64,000 nt of DNA from Flavobacterium hydrocarbonoxydans. GTDB taxonomy: Bacteria; Bacteroidota; Bacteroidia; Flavobacteriales; Flavobacteriaceae. The stretch lies in assembly GCF_009789235.1 (NCBI RefSeq), contig NZ_WSTB01000006.1:1-64000 (forward strand), read 5' to 3'. A model generated the notes under the pieces. That model was given only the letters and a program-made list of their open reading frames with translations, did no database searches and was not told where the DNA came from. This document shows, in pieces, positions 49,928 through 59,785 of the stretch. Both the position numbers and the translations under genes were made by a program. Positions within the stretch are counted from its first letter, which is position 1. Every line of letters begins with the position of its first letter.

Positions 49928-52900
49928 TTAAAATTCTAAATTAAGACCAAAAGAAACTACTCTTAAATTGTAGGATCTATTATTTGTTGCACCATCAAAA
50001 TCTTGCTCTGGATCGATTCCTTTATGGGTTTGATACGTCCACAAATTATCACCTTGAAAATACAATCTTAACTTAGTTAGCTTCGTTTTGTCCAGAATAC
50101 TTTGTGGAAAATTATAGCCAAAGTTTAAAGCTTTTAGCCTTACATAATCATTTTTATATAAAAAACGGGTTGATTGAGCATTGAAATCATTGTTGGAAGC
50201 TAATAAAAGAGGAACATCTGTAACATCTCCTGGTTTTTGCCAACGATTTTCAATATCTACATGTGCAACCTTACCAGAAGATTTAAATCCTTCTAATAAA
50301 TTTGCATAACTATTATCATAAACATAAGAGCCATAACTAAAATTGAATAAAATATTAAGATCAATATTTTTATATCTAAAGTAATTTGTAAATCCTCCAA
50401 CTACATCGGGTAATGATGTTTTTCCAACGTAATATTTGGTGGCTTCAAAATATTTTGTAGTCGTAACTTTTTCTCCTGTTGGTTTTCCATCAGTGCCTAA
50501 AACATCTTTATACCACATTCCATAACCCGTTTCAGGATCTACCCCAGCCCAATCCTGAATAAAATAATCGTATAACGAACGCCCTACTTCCCATTTTTTA
50601 GTACCCTTAATAAAACTTTCCTGTGTCAGCTCGGTTATTTCATTATTATTAAAAGAAAAATTCAGACCTGTAGTCCAATCAAAATTAGCTGTTTTAAAGT
50701 TTTTTGAATTTAATGTAATTTCCCATCCATAATTTCTTAAACCACCATTATTAGTTGTAACCCCTGTATTACCTGTAGAACCAGGTAAAGGTTTACTATA
50801 AATCAAATCAATGGATTTTTTATTATAATAATCAACTGTACCGAATAATCTGTTATTAAAAAATCCAAAATCAATTCCTATATCAGTAGAAGATGTTTTT
50901 TCCCATGTCAGTAATCTGTCAATAGTATCACCTAATACAACACCTGTATTGTTTAATTCATTCCAACCTGTTTCAAATAACTGAAGATATGGAAAGTAAT
51001 TATTTAGACTACTATTGGTATCTGTACTCGTATCATTACCATATAAAGTTTTATTATTTCCTAATTCTCCATAGGAACTTCTTAACTTTAAATAGGTAAA
51101 GATGCTATTGTTTTTTAGAAAATTCTCTTCTGAAATTAACCATGAACCTCCTACTGAGAAAAAATCACCCCATCTTACATCTTTGTCAAATCTAGAAGAA
51201 CCATCTTTTCTATAAGATCCTTCAACAAAATATTTTTCTTTATAATTGTAAGCTAAACGACCTAAATAACTGGACAGCCTTTCTTCATTTTTATAACCCG
51301 AAACATCAGTAGGCTTTGTACTTCCATCCAGAACCATTACACCTGGCAGAAATCCTTCTCCTTTAGCTCCCAAAGCATCAATTTGAAACTTATAGGCTTC
51401 CTGTATCAAATCAATAGAGAAATTGTGATCTTCTAATGATTTTTTATAATTCAAACTATTAATCAAATTTGTTGATGTGGTAATATTTCTATCTTGTGTA
51501 ACTCTACCTCCTACACTTGAAGCATACCCCACTTCATTACTAGCATAAATAAAATAATCATAGAGATATTTGTCGTAAGCCAAATTTGTTCTAAAAGTCA
51601 AGTTTTTTGCTAATGCAAATTCTAAATAGGCATTTGCTGTATAATTATCCCGTTTATTGCCTACTTCATACTTATATAAAGATCCTACAGCATTTTCATT
51701 ATTATATTGAGGACGGGTTCCGTTTACTAATTGTCCCTTATTAGCACCATAATCATAAATATTTGCGCCTTTCGCATCTTTAATCAAATCTCCATTATCA
51801 TCTCTTCTGTAAACTGGATATATTGATGGAATTGTGTAAATCCATTGAATAGCACTCTGAAAATTTCCACCACTTTGCGAAGGAAAATTTTGATTAGAAG
51901 TAGAATAAAACATGGTTACTCCAGCTTTTAGCCATTCATTTATTTTAGTATCAAGGCTTAAACGGGTTGTTGTTCTGTCAAATTTAGAAGTACGAACATT
52001 TCCTTCCTGAGCTAAATAATTGGTGGTGAAAAAATACTTTGTATTTTCGCTTCCGCCCGAAAAAGACAATGTGTGCTCTTGTCTTACAGCTGCATCATTT
52101 AATATTAAATCTTCCCAATCTGTATCCCATTTTTTATCTGAAGTAACCAAATTACCGTTTGCGTCCACTGGATTAGCTACTGTATATGGATTATAACCTA
52201 ATCTGGAAATTAAGGCGTTTGATGCGTTTGTACCAGCAATATCAGGTGATTGCTTATTGACATACTGGTTTGTATTTCTAAGCGCTTCCCATGTAAGTTT
52301 CATATAATCATCTGAATTTACCCTTTCATGCAATTTAACTGCATTGGAAGCAAAACCTGCCTGAGTAGTAAAATTTACTCTTGGAGCAGAATTAAGTTTG
52401 CCTCTTTTTGTAGTAATTAAAATTACCCCATTTGCTGCTCTGGAACCATATAATGCAGATGAGGCAGCATCTTTTAGGACACTCATCGATTCAATTTGGT
52501 CTGAACTTATAGTATTTAAGTTACCACTAAAAGGAGCACCGTCCAACACGATTAGTGGAGACGCAGAAGCATTAATAGAGCCCATACCTCTAATACTAAT
52601 AACTGGACTTTCCCCTGGCTGCCCACCAGCGGCAATAATATTAACACCTGCAACGCTACCCTGCAACGCTGTTAAAACGTTTGTGTTTTGTTGTTTTTCA
52701 AGAACATCCGACTTGATTGTAGCCACAGAGCCTACAATTGCTTTTGCTTGCTGTTTACCATAAGCGACAACCACAACCTCATCTAGCGATTTTGTATCTG
52801 CATCCAAGGTTACATTCAATTTGTCAGAAGTACCTACAGCAACCGTTTTATCGCTCATTCCTACATAGGAGAAAAGCAACACATCTCCTGTTTTTGCCTT

Positions 52901-53086
52901 GATAGAATATTTTCCGTCAAAATCTGTTTGTGTACTATTTTTAGTACCTTTGACTACCACATTTACCCCTGGAATCGCTCCTGTGTCTCCAGAAACAACT
53001 CCCGAAACATTTCTCTCTTGTGCCAAAGAAATCTGCATGGATAATACTCCAAATAGGGTAAGAATCCAATGTAATTTTAATTTCAT
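49928..53086 (-). CDS. SusC/RagA family TonB-dependent transporter
   Basis: A 1052-residue outer-membrane transporter. Signal peptide, then a carboxypeptidase-regulatory-like domain (about residues 25-100, GVVSGDTGAIPGVNVVVKGT), the TonB box-like SLDEVVVVAYGKQ, a plug domain with VLTALQGSVAGVNI and SIRGMGSINASASPLIVLDG, and a 22-strand barrel ending LRVVSFGLNLEF. The ATG at 53086 (MKLKLHWIL) is preferred to the frame opening at 53143. It pairs with the following susD gene. There is no adjacent regulator or enzyme. Confidence 0.95.
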   Translation of the reverse strand: MKLKLHWILTLFGVLSMQISLAQERNVSGVVSGDTGAIPGVNVVVKGTKNSTQTDFDGKYSIKAKTGDVLLFSYVGMSDKTVAVGTSDKLNVTLDADTKSLDEVVVVAYGKQQAKAIVGSVATIKSDVLEKQQNTNVLTALQGSVAGVNIIAAGGQPGESPVISIRGMGSINASASPLIVLDGAPFSGNLNTISSDQIESMSVLKDAASSALYGSRAANGVILITTKRGKLNSAPRVNFTTQAGFASNAVKLHERVNSDDYMKLTWEALRNTNQYVNKQSPDIAGTNASNALISRLGYNPYTVANPVDANGNLVTSDKKWDTDWEDLILNDAAVRQEHTLSFSGGSENTKYFFTTNYLAQEGNVRTSKFDRTTTRLSLDTKINEWLKAGVTMFYSTSNQNFPSQSGGNFQSAIQWIYTIPSIYPVYRRDDNGDLIKDAKGANIYDYGANKGQLVNGTRPQYNNENAVGSLYKYEVGNKRDNYTANAYLEFALAKNLTFRTNLAYDKYLYDYFIYASNEVGYASSVGGRVTQDRNITTSTNLINSLNYKKSLEDHNFSIDLIQEAYKFQIDALGAKGEGFLPGVMVLDGSTKPTDVSGYKNEERLSSYLGRLAYNYKEKYFVEGSYRKDGSSRFDKDVRWGDFFSVGGSWLISEENFLKNNSIFTYLKLRSSYGELGNNKTLYGNDTSTDTNSSLNNYFPYLQLFETGWNELNNTGVVLGDTIDRLLTWEKTSSTDIGIDFGFFNNRLFGTVDYYNKKSIDLIYSKPLPGSTGNTGVTTNNGGLRNYGWEITLNSKNFKTANFDWTTGLNFSFNNNEITELTQESFIKGTKKWEVGRSLYDYFIQDWAGVDPETGYGMWYKDVLGTDGKPTGEKVTTTKYFEATKYYVGKTSLPDVVGGFTNYFRYKNIDLNILFNFSYGSYVYDNSYANLLEGFKSSGKVAHVDIENRWQKPGDVTDVPLLLASNNDFNAQSTRFLYKNDYVRLKALNFGYNFPQSILDKTKLTKLRLYFQGDNLWTYQTHKGIDPEQDFDGATNNRSYNLRVVSFGLNLEF

Positions 53087-53365
53087 AATTAATGCGTTTT
53101 GAATTTGTAAGACGAAAGTCTTAATAAAATCATAAACAAACAAAAAATATATGTTAAAAAACTTACTTTTAATTTTTAATAAAAGGCGTTTTTCTTATAA
53201 AAATGTATTTTATTGATTTTAATTTAAAAAAAAAACATTGTAATCTAAATTTACATTCAAACAAAAACATCCTAATTTATTTCCTTATTTAAAATTTCTA
53301 TTTTTTTTAAATAAGGAGTATTTTTATCCCAGAATAAAATTATTGTTTCAAAAATTTATCAAAGA

Positions 53366-54025
53366 ATGCTTCAAAAAAACTTTTCAGGATTTGTTTTAGA
53401 AAGTGGCACTGACGAAGCCGGTCGGGGATGCCTCGCTGGCCCTGTGACGGCTGCGGCTATAATTTTGCCAGATAATTTTGAAAATAAATTACTGAATGAC
53501 AGTAAACAATTGTCTGAAAAAACCCGTGAATTACTCAAGCCAATTATTGAAGCACAGGCCATTTCGTTTGCTGTAACACATTTACATGCCAATGAAATTG
53601 ATGAAATTAACATCCTGAATGCTTCGATGAAAGGAATGCAGGAATGTATTTTGAAGCTAAATCAGAAACCAGAATTTATTATTGTAGATGGTAATCGCTC
53701 TTTGTATGCAAAATTGGGTTTAAAAAATACTTTGGGAAAACAATTTTCTACTGATGAAATCGAAATGCTAAAATCGATTCCGAATCAAAGTATTATAAAA
53801 GGGGATGCAAAGTTTTTGAGTATTGCTGCCGCTTCGGTATTAGCAAAAACATATCGTGATGAATATATGAATGCAATTCATGAGGAATTCCCGATGTACA
53901 ACTGGAAAAAAAACAAGGGTTATCCCACTCAGGAACATCGTGATGCCATCAAAAAATATGGCCCTACGAAGTACCACCGAATGAGTTTCAGACTTTTGCC
54001 GGAACAATTAAAATTAGAGTTTTAA
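53366..54025 (+). CDS. rnhB: Ribonuclease HII
   Basis: A 219-residue RNase HII that cuts RNA-DNA hybrids and misincorporated ribonucleotides. The catalytic start [14 protein letters not shown] carries Asp16 and Glu17; Asp108 in [10 protein letters not shown] and a later acidic residue (in AKTYRDEYM) complete the set. The C-terminal [15 protein letters not shown] is typical. It stands alone on the plus strand between two minus-strand outer-membrane genes. Confidence 0.96.
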   Translation: MLQKNFSGFVLESGTDEAGRGCLAGPVTAAAIILPDNFENKLLNDSKQLSEKTRELLKPIIEAQAISFAVTHLHANEIDEINILNASMKGMQECILKLNQKPEFIIVDGNRSLYAKLGLKNTLGKQFSTDEIEMLKSIPNQSIIKGDAKFLSIAAASVLAKTYRDEYMNAIHEEFPMYNWKKNKGYPTQEHRDAIKKYGPTKYHRMSFRLLPEQLKLEF

Positions 54026-54078
54026 ATAAAAAAAAGACTCACCAAACTGATTAGCCTTACATATAAAATTTTATACTT

Positions 54079-56454
54079 TTAAAACTGATATTTATATCCA
54101 AAATCAGGAGAAAATCCAATTTGATCTTTTTGATTTACACTGTTGGTGATTCTGTTATATTCTAAAGTAAAAATATTAGTATGATTGGTAACATTTTGCA
54201 AATCAACATAAAACTGATGAAATCTCTTTTTGGTTTTACTGTTGATTTTAAATCCAAACTTGACATCCAGCCTTAAATAAGGATCATATTGTTTACTAAA
54301 AGCATTTGCATCATCTTTTATTTCGTAACCTGCGGCCATTGAAGCAGCCAGATCTACGGGTGTATAATATCGCCCTCCCGCTGTAGTGAACTTAGTATCA
54401 ATGGAGAATACATTTTTTCTGGCTTTTCCAACTTTGAATTCTTTTCCGCCCAAAGCATTAAAAACATAGCCATTATTAAAAGGTGAATTTCGTTCGATTC
54501 CGTCACTTCCTTTGTATTTACTTTCGAAAAGAGAAGTCGTAAACAAACCATAATAGCCATCGCTGAAAGATTTTTCGAGTGTAAATTCGATTCCCTGATT
54601 AAATCCTTTTCCTTTACTTACCAAAGATGTTTTATCAATAGAATAGCCATAATCAGCTCCTTCAGTTAAGGAAGAATAACTACTTGCGAAAGATTCTACT
54701 CCCGCCTTATCAATAGCCTGATAATAAACTTCTACTTTCCCTCTCCATTTCTTCGCCAATCGTACATCATATCCCAAAACAAAATGCTGACTTTGCACTA
54801 AATCCAAATCTTTATTGGTCTGAACCGGTACGCCATTTACATTTTCATTCAAAAACAAAATTGGAACTGCTACACTCTGATGATTTAAACCATAACCAAA
54901 ACTCACTGTATTATTTGAATTAAAGGCATAAGACAATGCTGTTCTTGGCTCAAAAACAAATTCTTCATTTATAGAAAAATACTGTCCGTGAATTCCTCCG
55001 TTAAAAGTTAACTTTTCCGTCAATCGAAACTGACCTTGTGCATACGGCTGAATAATCGTATAATCTTCATTAGTATTAATTAACTGCACTAAATCCGGGT
55101 AACCATCGCCATCATTATCCTGTTGTCTGTCACGGGAAGCTACATTAGCATCTAAATGGTATGCTTCATAAAGTAAACCCGTTCTAAAAGTTATTTTTTT
55201 ATTGATTTTAGAATTAAATAAGGTCGAGAATGTGATTCGGTTTTCGGCATTATCATTATCCTGGAAGCGTAATTTATTTTCAGCTGGTGTTTCATAATCA
55301 TAATAACGATCATTTTTATAGGTATTTGCCGAATTTGAAAATCCTATAATTGTTTTTAGATAAGAATTGGTTCCAATGTCTAAATTGTGCTTTAATCCTA
55401 CTGATGTAAATCCGGAAGTCACATAACCATCTTCATCTTTTGCCGCAAAAGGATCGTCTTTGTCAATGTCTTTCCCCAGAAAATCAATATTGGAAGCGCC
55501 ATAAATTCCGAAGAGAGAAAAATTCCCTATTTTATGTTTTCCAAAATCAACATTAAAACTAATATCATGATAATTAGGCTGTGCCGCTGTACCTGCCAAA
55601 CCCGTAACGCCTACAAACCCGTATCGTGCGGCTGCTACAAATGAACCTCCTGTTTTTCCTAAGGGGCCTTCCGCCATGGCTTCGACTCCGGGATAAGCCC
55701 CTACACTCACCATATATTCATAATCATCCGGATTTCCTTTTCGGAAACCCAAATCAAAGACACCTCCTAAGGCGTTCCCGTATTCAGCAGGAAAAGCCGA
55801 AGTTAAAAAATCGGAATTTCCTAAAAGGTTCGGATTTAATGCGGAAACAGGACCTCCGGTTGTGGCTAAAGTAGCAAAATGATTTGGATTCGGAACCGGA
55901 ATTCCCTCCACACGCCATAACATTCCTGAAGGTGAATTTCCGCGTACTACAATATCATTTCGTGTATCATCTCCCGTTGAAACTCCTGCAAAATTAGAGA
56001 CCAAACGCGCTACATCGCTTCTTCCTCCTGAGTAACGACTCACCTCTTCAGGACTGAATTGTTTGGTTGAAACAATCGCCATTTTATTGATTGGTTTAGA
56101 TTTATTAGAACCCGATGATACTACTATTTCATCTAATGTATTAAAGCTTTCGGTCATCGAAACGGTTATCAGCACATCTTTTCCTGTTGTAACATCAATA
56201 TCTGAAACAGAAGTGTTTTCGTAACCCATAAAACTAATGCTTACATTTTGTCTCCCAGTTGGAACATTAAGGATTTTAAAATTCCCCAATTCGTCTGAAA
56301 CATCCTGGATATTTTCGGATCCAATTAATGCTATTGTGGCACCTGAAATAGGTTTTTCCGATTGTTTATCAATAATTTTTCCTTTTATGACACCCGTTTG
56401 CGCATAAGAAATTAAGCAGATGACATTGAAAAGAAGTAAAAAATATTTTTTCAT
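54079..56454 (-). CDS. TonB-dependent receptor
   Basis: A 791-residue outer-membrane receptor. Signal peptide ending SYAQ, a carboxypeptidase-regulatory-like domain (about residues 20-100), the LDEIVVSSGSNKSKPINKMA linker, a plug with TRNDIVVRGNSPSGMLWRVEG and a barrel ending FGYKYQF. It is shorter than SusC and has no SusD partner, so a siderophore, metal or vitamin is a possible ligand, but nothing in the sequence decides. A -7 element sits at 56481-56488. The Crp/Fnr gene 66 bp upstream is on the same strand and may regulate or co-occur with it. Confidence 0.9.
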   Translation of the reverse strand: MKKYFLLLFNVICLISYAQTGVIKGKIIDKQSEKPISGATIALIGSENIQDVSDELGNFKILNVPTGRQNVSISFMGYENTSVSDIDVTTGKDVLITVSMTESFNTLDEIVVSSGSNKSKPINKMAIVSTKQFSPEEVSRYSGGRSDVARLVSNFAGVSTGDDTRNDIVVRGNSPSGMLWRVEGIPVPNPNHFATLATTGGPVSALNPNLLGNSDFLTSAFPAEYGNALGGVFDLGFRKGNPDDYEYMVSVGAYPGVEAMAEGPLGKTGGSFVAAARYGFVGVTGLAGTAAQPNYHDISFNVDFGKHKIGNFSLFGIYGASNIDFLGKDIDKDDPFAAKDEDGYVTSGFTSVGLKHNLDIGTNSYLKTIIGFSNSANTYKNDRYYDYETPAENKLRFQDNDNAENRITFSTLFNSKINKKITFRTGLLYEAYHLDANVASRDRQQDNDGDGYPDLVQLINTNEDYTIIQPYAQGQFRLTEKLTFNGGIHGQYFSINEEFVFEPRTALSYAFNSNNTVSFGYGLNHQSVAVPILFLNENVNGVPVQTNKDLDLVQSQHFVLGYDVRLAKKWRGKVEVYYQAIDKAGVESFASSYSSLTEGADYGYSIDKTSLVSKGKGFNQGIEFTLEKSFSDGYYGLFTTSLFESKYKGSDGIERNSPFNNGYVFNALGGKEFKVGKARKNVFSIDTKFTTAGGRYYTPVDLAASMAAGYEIKDDANAFSKQYDPYLRLDVKFGFKINSKTKKRFHQFYVDLQNVTNHTNIFTLEYNRITNSVNQKDQIGFSPDFGYKYQF

Positions 56455-56480
56455 TTTATTTAGCTTTAAGGTTATAAAAG

Positions 56481-56488
56481 CAAAAATA
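56481..56488 (-). promoter_or_regulatory. -7 element TATTTTTG of the TonB receptor gene
   Basis: TATTTTTG on the minus strand matches TAnnTTTG, 26 bp before the ATG; no TTG at the proper distance. Confidence 0.4.
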
Positions 56489-56520
56489 AACCACTGAAAT
56501 TTCTTAAAAATTGACTTGAG

Positions 56521-57102
56521 TTAAGATTTGCTGTTTAATGTAATTCTGGTTCTAATCCGGCTTAAACTCTCGGGCTGAATACCCAAATAACTGGCAATAT
56601 GTTTAAGAGAAACTCTCTCGACTACTTTTGGGCAATATTTTACAAAACGCAAATAACGTTCTTCATGCGATAATAATGACATTGCCATATTTCTGCCTGT
56701 TAACCCTTTGATGGTTCTTTCCATCATTATTCTTAAAAAAGAATTAAAAACCGGATATTCTGAAACCAGTTTTTCAAAATCACTTTTATACACTATATAT
56801 ACCTCACAATCTTCCAGAGCTTCGATATTTAACAGCGATGGTTTTCCGTATAAAAAACTTTCGAAATCGGCATACCAGTCATTTTCAAAGAAAAAATTGC
56901 CCGTAGATTCTACTCCATCAACCAGATAATAATAACGGATGCAGCCCTCAGCTATAAAAATTCCAAAATTACACACATCGCCTTCTACTAAAAGATGTTC
57001 GTTTTTTTTTACCTTTTTAAAATTTAATATATTTTTAAAAGCCAGACTTTCGGTTTCATTAAACGCAATCATTCGGGATAAATCTGTAATTACACTTTGC
57101 AT
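56521..57102 (-). CDS. Crp/Fnr family regulator
   Basis: A 193-residue protein starting at ATG 57102 (MQSVITDLSRMIAF). The N-terminal cyclic-nucleotide-binding-like fold (about residues 25-115) has HLLVEGDVCNFGIFIAEGCI. The short C-terminal helix-turn-helix holds VSLKHIASYLGIQPESLSRI. The cAMP phosphate-binding Arg motif is not evident, so it may sense another signal or be constitutive, as in many Bacteroidota homologs. The frame opening 18 codons upstream (57156) is not favoured. No operator sites were recognised. Confidence 0.88.
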   Translation of the reverse strand: MQSVITDLSRMIAFNETESLAFKNILNFKKVKKNEHLLVEGDVCNFGIFIAEGCIRYYYLVDGVESTGNFFFENDWYADFESFLYGKPSLLNIEALEDCEVYIVYKSDFEKLVSEYPVFNSFLRIMMERTIKGLTGRNMAMSLLSHEERYLRFVKYCPKVVERVSLKHIASYLGIQPESLSRIRTRITLNSKS

Positions 57103-57216
57103 GATAGAACTGTTTAGAAAGAAAATAGTTTTGGTTGTATAACCATAGATAACCAAAACTATTAAAAAAAATTGCGTTAAAACACTATAAAAGAGAAATA
57201 TAACAAATTAATGATA

Positions 57217-57798
57217 CTACTCGTTTTTGTCAAACAGTACTTTAAGCTGATGGGCCCATTCAAAAATACTTTCGTCTGTAGCCCTGTCTGCTTTATCAAA
57301 ATAAAAATGTTCCTTGATTTCTAATCCGCAATAGGTAAAAATACCTGTATCTGATGTTAGCATTAAAGCTTTATCCATACCCATCGCTTCATACTCTGCA
57401 TTTGATTTCCCGTGTGAATTGATAATGATGGTCTGTTTCCCTGTCAGTAATCCTTTTTGAATGCCCTGATCGTAACGATACGCAAATCCGTAACTAAAGA
57501 CACGGTCGATATAGCCTTTCATAATGGCAGGCATTCCGGTCCACCAGATTGGATAGACAAACACAATACGATCAGCCCAGCTAATAAAATCCTGTTCGTT
57601 TTTTACCTCATCAGCAACCTGCCCGATGCGCTGACCATTCATATCATTTAAGGAAAGAACCGGATTAAAATTTATTTGGTATAAATCACGAACCACAACT
57701 TCCTGACCTGATTCTTCGAGACTTTCCAGAACGGTTTGTTTGAAAAAATGATTTAAACTGGCTGAATTGGGATGCGCATAAATAATTAAATTTTTCAT
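57217..57798 (-). CDS. NAD(P)H oxidoreductase, flavodoxin-like fold
   Basis: A 193-residue quinone-reductase-like flavoprotein of the MdaB/KefF/NQO family. The start LIIYAHPNSASLNHFFKQ is the FMN/FAD phosphate site; FVYPIWWTGMPAIMKGYIDRV and the following FSYGFAYRY are the active-site signature. The ATG at 57798 is chosen because a complete promoter (57826-57854) covers the region of the longer frame. It reduces quinones or azo/nitro compounds by two electrons. Adjacent genes are the Crp/Fnr regulator and a short-chain dehydrogenase, suggesting a redox-stress cluster, by inference. Confidence 0.9.
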   Translation of the reverse strand: MKNLIIYAHPNSASLNHFFKQTVLESLEESGQEVVVRDLYQINFNPVLSLNDMNGQRIGQVADEVKNEQDFISWADRIVFVYPIWWTGMPAIMKGYIDRVFSYGFAYRYDQGIQKGLLTGKQTIIINSHGKSNAEYEAMGMDKALMLTSDTGIFTYCGLEIKEHFYFDKADRATDESIFEWAHQLKVLFDKNE

Positions 57799-57825
57799 GT
57801 TTTTAGTTTTAATGATTAAACATGA

Positions 57826-57854
57826 CAAAAGTATCGCACGCATTTGAGGAGCAA
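57826..57854 (-). promoter_or_regulatory. Promoter of the NAD(P)H oxidoreductase gene
   Basis: On the minus strand TTG (57854-57852), 18 bp, then TACTTTTG (57833-57826), a full consensus match. It rules out the upstream in-frame start at 57843. Confidence 0.65.
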
Positions 57855-57887
57855 TTGTAAGAAAACGAAAAGCTTCTAAAACAAAAA

Positions 57888-57915
57888 AATCCCGTTATTA
57901 AAGTATAACGGGATT
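57888..57915 (-). terminator. Terminator of the short-chain dehydrogenase gene
   Basis: AATCCCGTTAT (57888-57898) pairs perfectly with ATAACGGGATT (57905-57915); on the minus strand a run of T follows, 20 bp after the stop. Confidence 0.85.
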
Positions 57916-57934
57916 CTGGTAGTTTGTTGAGCGA

Positions 57935-58774
57935 TTAAAAAGCCGTAGCAACCGTTACGGATTTCCATTTTTCCAAATCTGCTTTTACGAGTTCCATTTT
58001 GGCGTTGGCCATATCATAAGCATCCTGACCCAAAAACAAATGCAAAGGCGCGTTTTTGTCCTCACTGATTTTTATCAAAGCATCAATTGCTTTTTCAGGA
58101 TCTCCGGGTTGATTTCCGTTAATTTCATTTTGATGTGCCAATACAGATTCACGTGCTTCTTTATAGGCTTCAATAGGATTTTTAGGCAATCCCATGGAGC
58201 TTTCAGATAAAAAACTGGTTCTGAAATAACCCGGATATACCAGAGTCACATTCACCCCAAAAGACTTTGCTTCAGCCTGCAATCCTTCTGTTAAACCCGC
58301 AACTGCAAATTTCGTTGAACAGTAAATACCCTAGCCCGGAAAACCTCCATGATATCCTCCGATAGAAGAAATATTAAAAAAATGACCCGATTTAGCTTCG
58401 CGAAAATGCGGCATTGTCTGACGGATTACATTTAGTAAACCAAATACATTTACATCAAAATTACGTCTTGATTCTTCGTCCGAAAGTTCTTCTAATGTTC
58501 CAATCTGTCCGTAACCTGCATTGTTTACCACAACGTCAATGGTTTTAAAATGTTCCATTGTCTGCTGTACTGCTTTCTGAACACTGCTTTCAGTTACAAT
58601 ATCCATTTCAATTGGTAAAAATTGATCCGAAGTAACGCCAACTTCACTAATCAAAGCGTTTATATCTCTTGAAGTAGCTGCTACTTTATAACCATTGGTT
58701 ACTAATTTTTTTACTAAAGTTAACCCCAAACCTTTTGAAGCACCTGTTACAAACCATACTTTTTTAGTTTCCAT
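57935..58774 (-). pseudogene. Short-chain dehydrogenase/reductase, split by in-frame TAG
   Basis: One frame of 279 codons encodes a classical SDR: NAD(P)-binding TGASKGLG at residues 10-17, NNAGYG near 86-91, the catalytic Ser region FFNISSIGGYHGG near 133-145 and the active-site YCSTK (Tyr and Lys) just after the break. Codon 148 is TAG (minus strand 58333-58331), preceded by GGFPG and followed by GIYCSTKFAVAGL. Family members usually have Trp or another residue here, and TGG to TAG is a single change. The break removes the catalytic Tyr-Lys, so the truncated product would be inactive. An internal ATG for the second half starts at 58282, without the active site. Regulators of the AraC family lie upstream. 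Confidence 0.82.
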
Positions 58775-58798
58775 ATTTATATTGTTTTAATTACAGTA

Positions 58799-58806
58799 CA
58801 AAATTA
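58799..58806 (-). promoter_or_regulatory. -7 element TAATTTTG of the short-chain dehydrogenase gene
   Basis: TAATTTTG on the minus strand matches TAnnTTTG, 24 bp before the ATG at 58774. The -33 TTG is not at the usual distance. Confidence 0.4.
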
Positions 58807-58858
58807 GGTTACAAGTAAAGGGTTACGCTAACGCAATTCAAACGATAAATTACAAAAA

Positions 58859-59758
58859 TCAAACAGCTCTAAATTGCGTGGGTGTTATCTGAATATTCTT
58901 TTTAAAGAAATTATTAAAGTGTGTAGGCTCTTCAAATCCTAAACTATAAGCAATTTCAGAAACATTCCAGTCTGTGTGTTTCAGAAGGATTTTCGCTTCC
59001 TGCAAAAGACGTTCTGCAATAATTTCTGAAGTTGTTTTTTGAGTCGTTTCTTTTAAAGCTCTGTTGAGATGATTGACATGAACAGTTAACTGATTGGCAA
59101 AATCAGCAGCAGATCTAAGGGTAAACCGCTGTCTGGAATTTTCTATAGGAAATTGTCTTTCTAACAATTCCAGGAATAAAGATGAGATTCTGCCGGAAGC
59201 ATTAGAATGCTGATTTACAGAAAGATTTGCAGGCTGCATTTTCATCGCGCTATGAATCAATTCGAAAACCAGAGTGCGCAATACATCATATTTATAAGCG
59301 TAATCCGAATTAATTTCTTCGATCATCTGCTTGTAAATCAGTTTGATCTTCTCTGTTTGTTCGTTGTCTATTGAAAAAACAAAAGTGCCGTTGGGTTTAA
59401 AAACAGGATAGTCTTTTAAATTTCCAAACTGATGGAAAAATGCTTCTGTAAAGACACAGAAAAAACCCGTTTGCTGTTCTTCTAACTGTTCCCAATTATA
59501 GGGAATCTGCGGATTGGCAAAAAATAGAACCTGCTTTTCAATTTCGACAACTTTATCTGCATAATGTACTCTGTTCTTGCCAATGATTAGGCTGATTTTA
59601 AAAAAATCTCTTCGGCTGTACGGAATAGGTTTTGCGCTGCAACCCATAAAATCATCTAAAACAAATACATTAAAATGCCCAATTTCTTTTTTGAGATTAT
59701 CCGGCATGAAATTGAGTTTGTTCCGATAAAAATCTTCTATAGTTTCTGTCTTTTCCAT
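58859..59758 (-). CDS. AraC family transcriptional regulator
   Basis: A 299-residue regulator. The N-terminal cupin-like sensing domain covers about residues 20-160, and the C-terminal double helix-turn-helix (about 195-299) has FANQLTVHVNHLNRALKETT in the first unit and NVSEIAYSLGFEEPTHFNNFFKK in the second, ending with the typical ITPTQFRAV. It is 84 bp upstream of the broken short-chain dehydrogenase gene on the same strand and may control it. It follows a second AraC gene by 27 bp. Confidence 0.92.
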   Translation of the reverse strand: MEKTETIEDFYRNKLNFMPDNLKKEIGHFNVFVLDDFMGCSAKPIPYSRRDFFKISLIIGKNRVHYADKVVEIEKQVLFFANPQIPYNWEQLEEQQTGFFCVFTEAFFHQFGNLKDYPVFKPNGTFVFSIDNEQTEKIKLIYKQMIEEINSDYAYKYDVLRTLVFELIHSAMKMQPANLSVNQHSNASGRISSLFLELLERQFPIENSRQRFTLRSAADFANQLTVHVNHLNRALKETTQKTTSEIIAERLLQEAKILLKHTDWNVSEIAYSLGFEEPTHFNNFFKKNIQITPTQFRAV

Positions 59759-59785
59759 TTCGCAAAATTACGAAATTCAAACAAT

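Noticed and set aside
58331..58333. TAG read as a recoded sense codon in the short-chain dehydrogenase
   Set aside because: No recoding system is visible, and the other split gene has TAA, so a single nonsense change is simpler.
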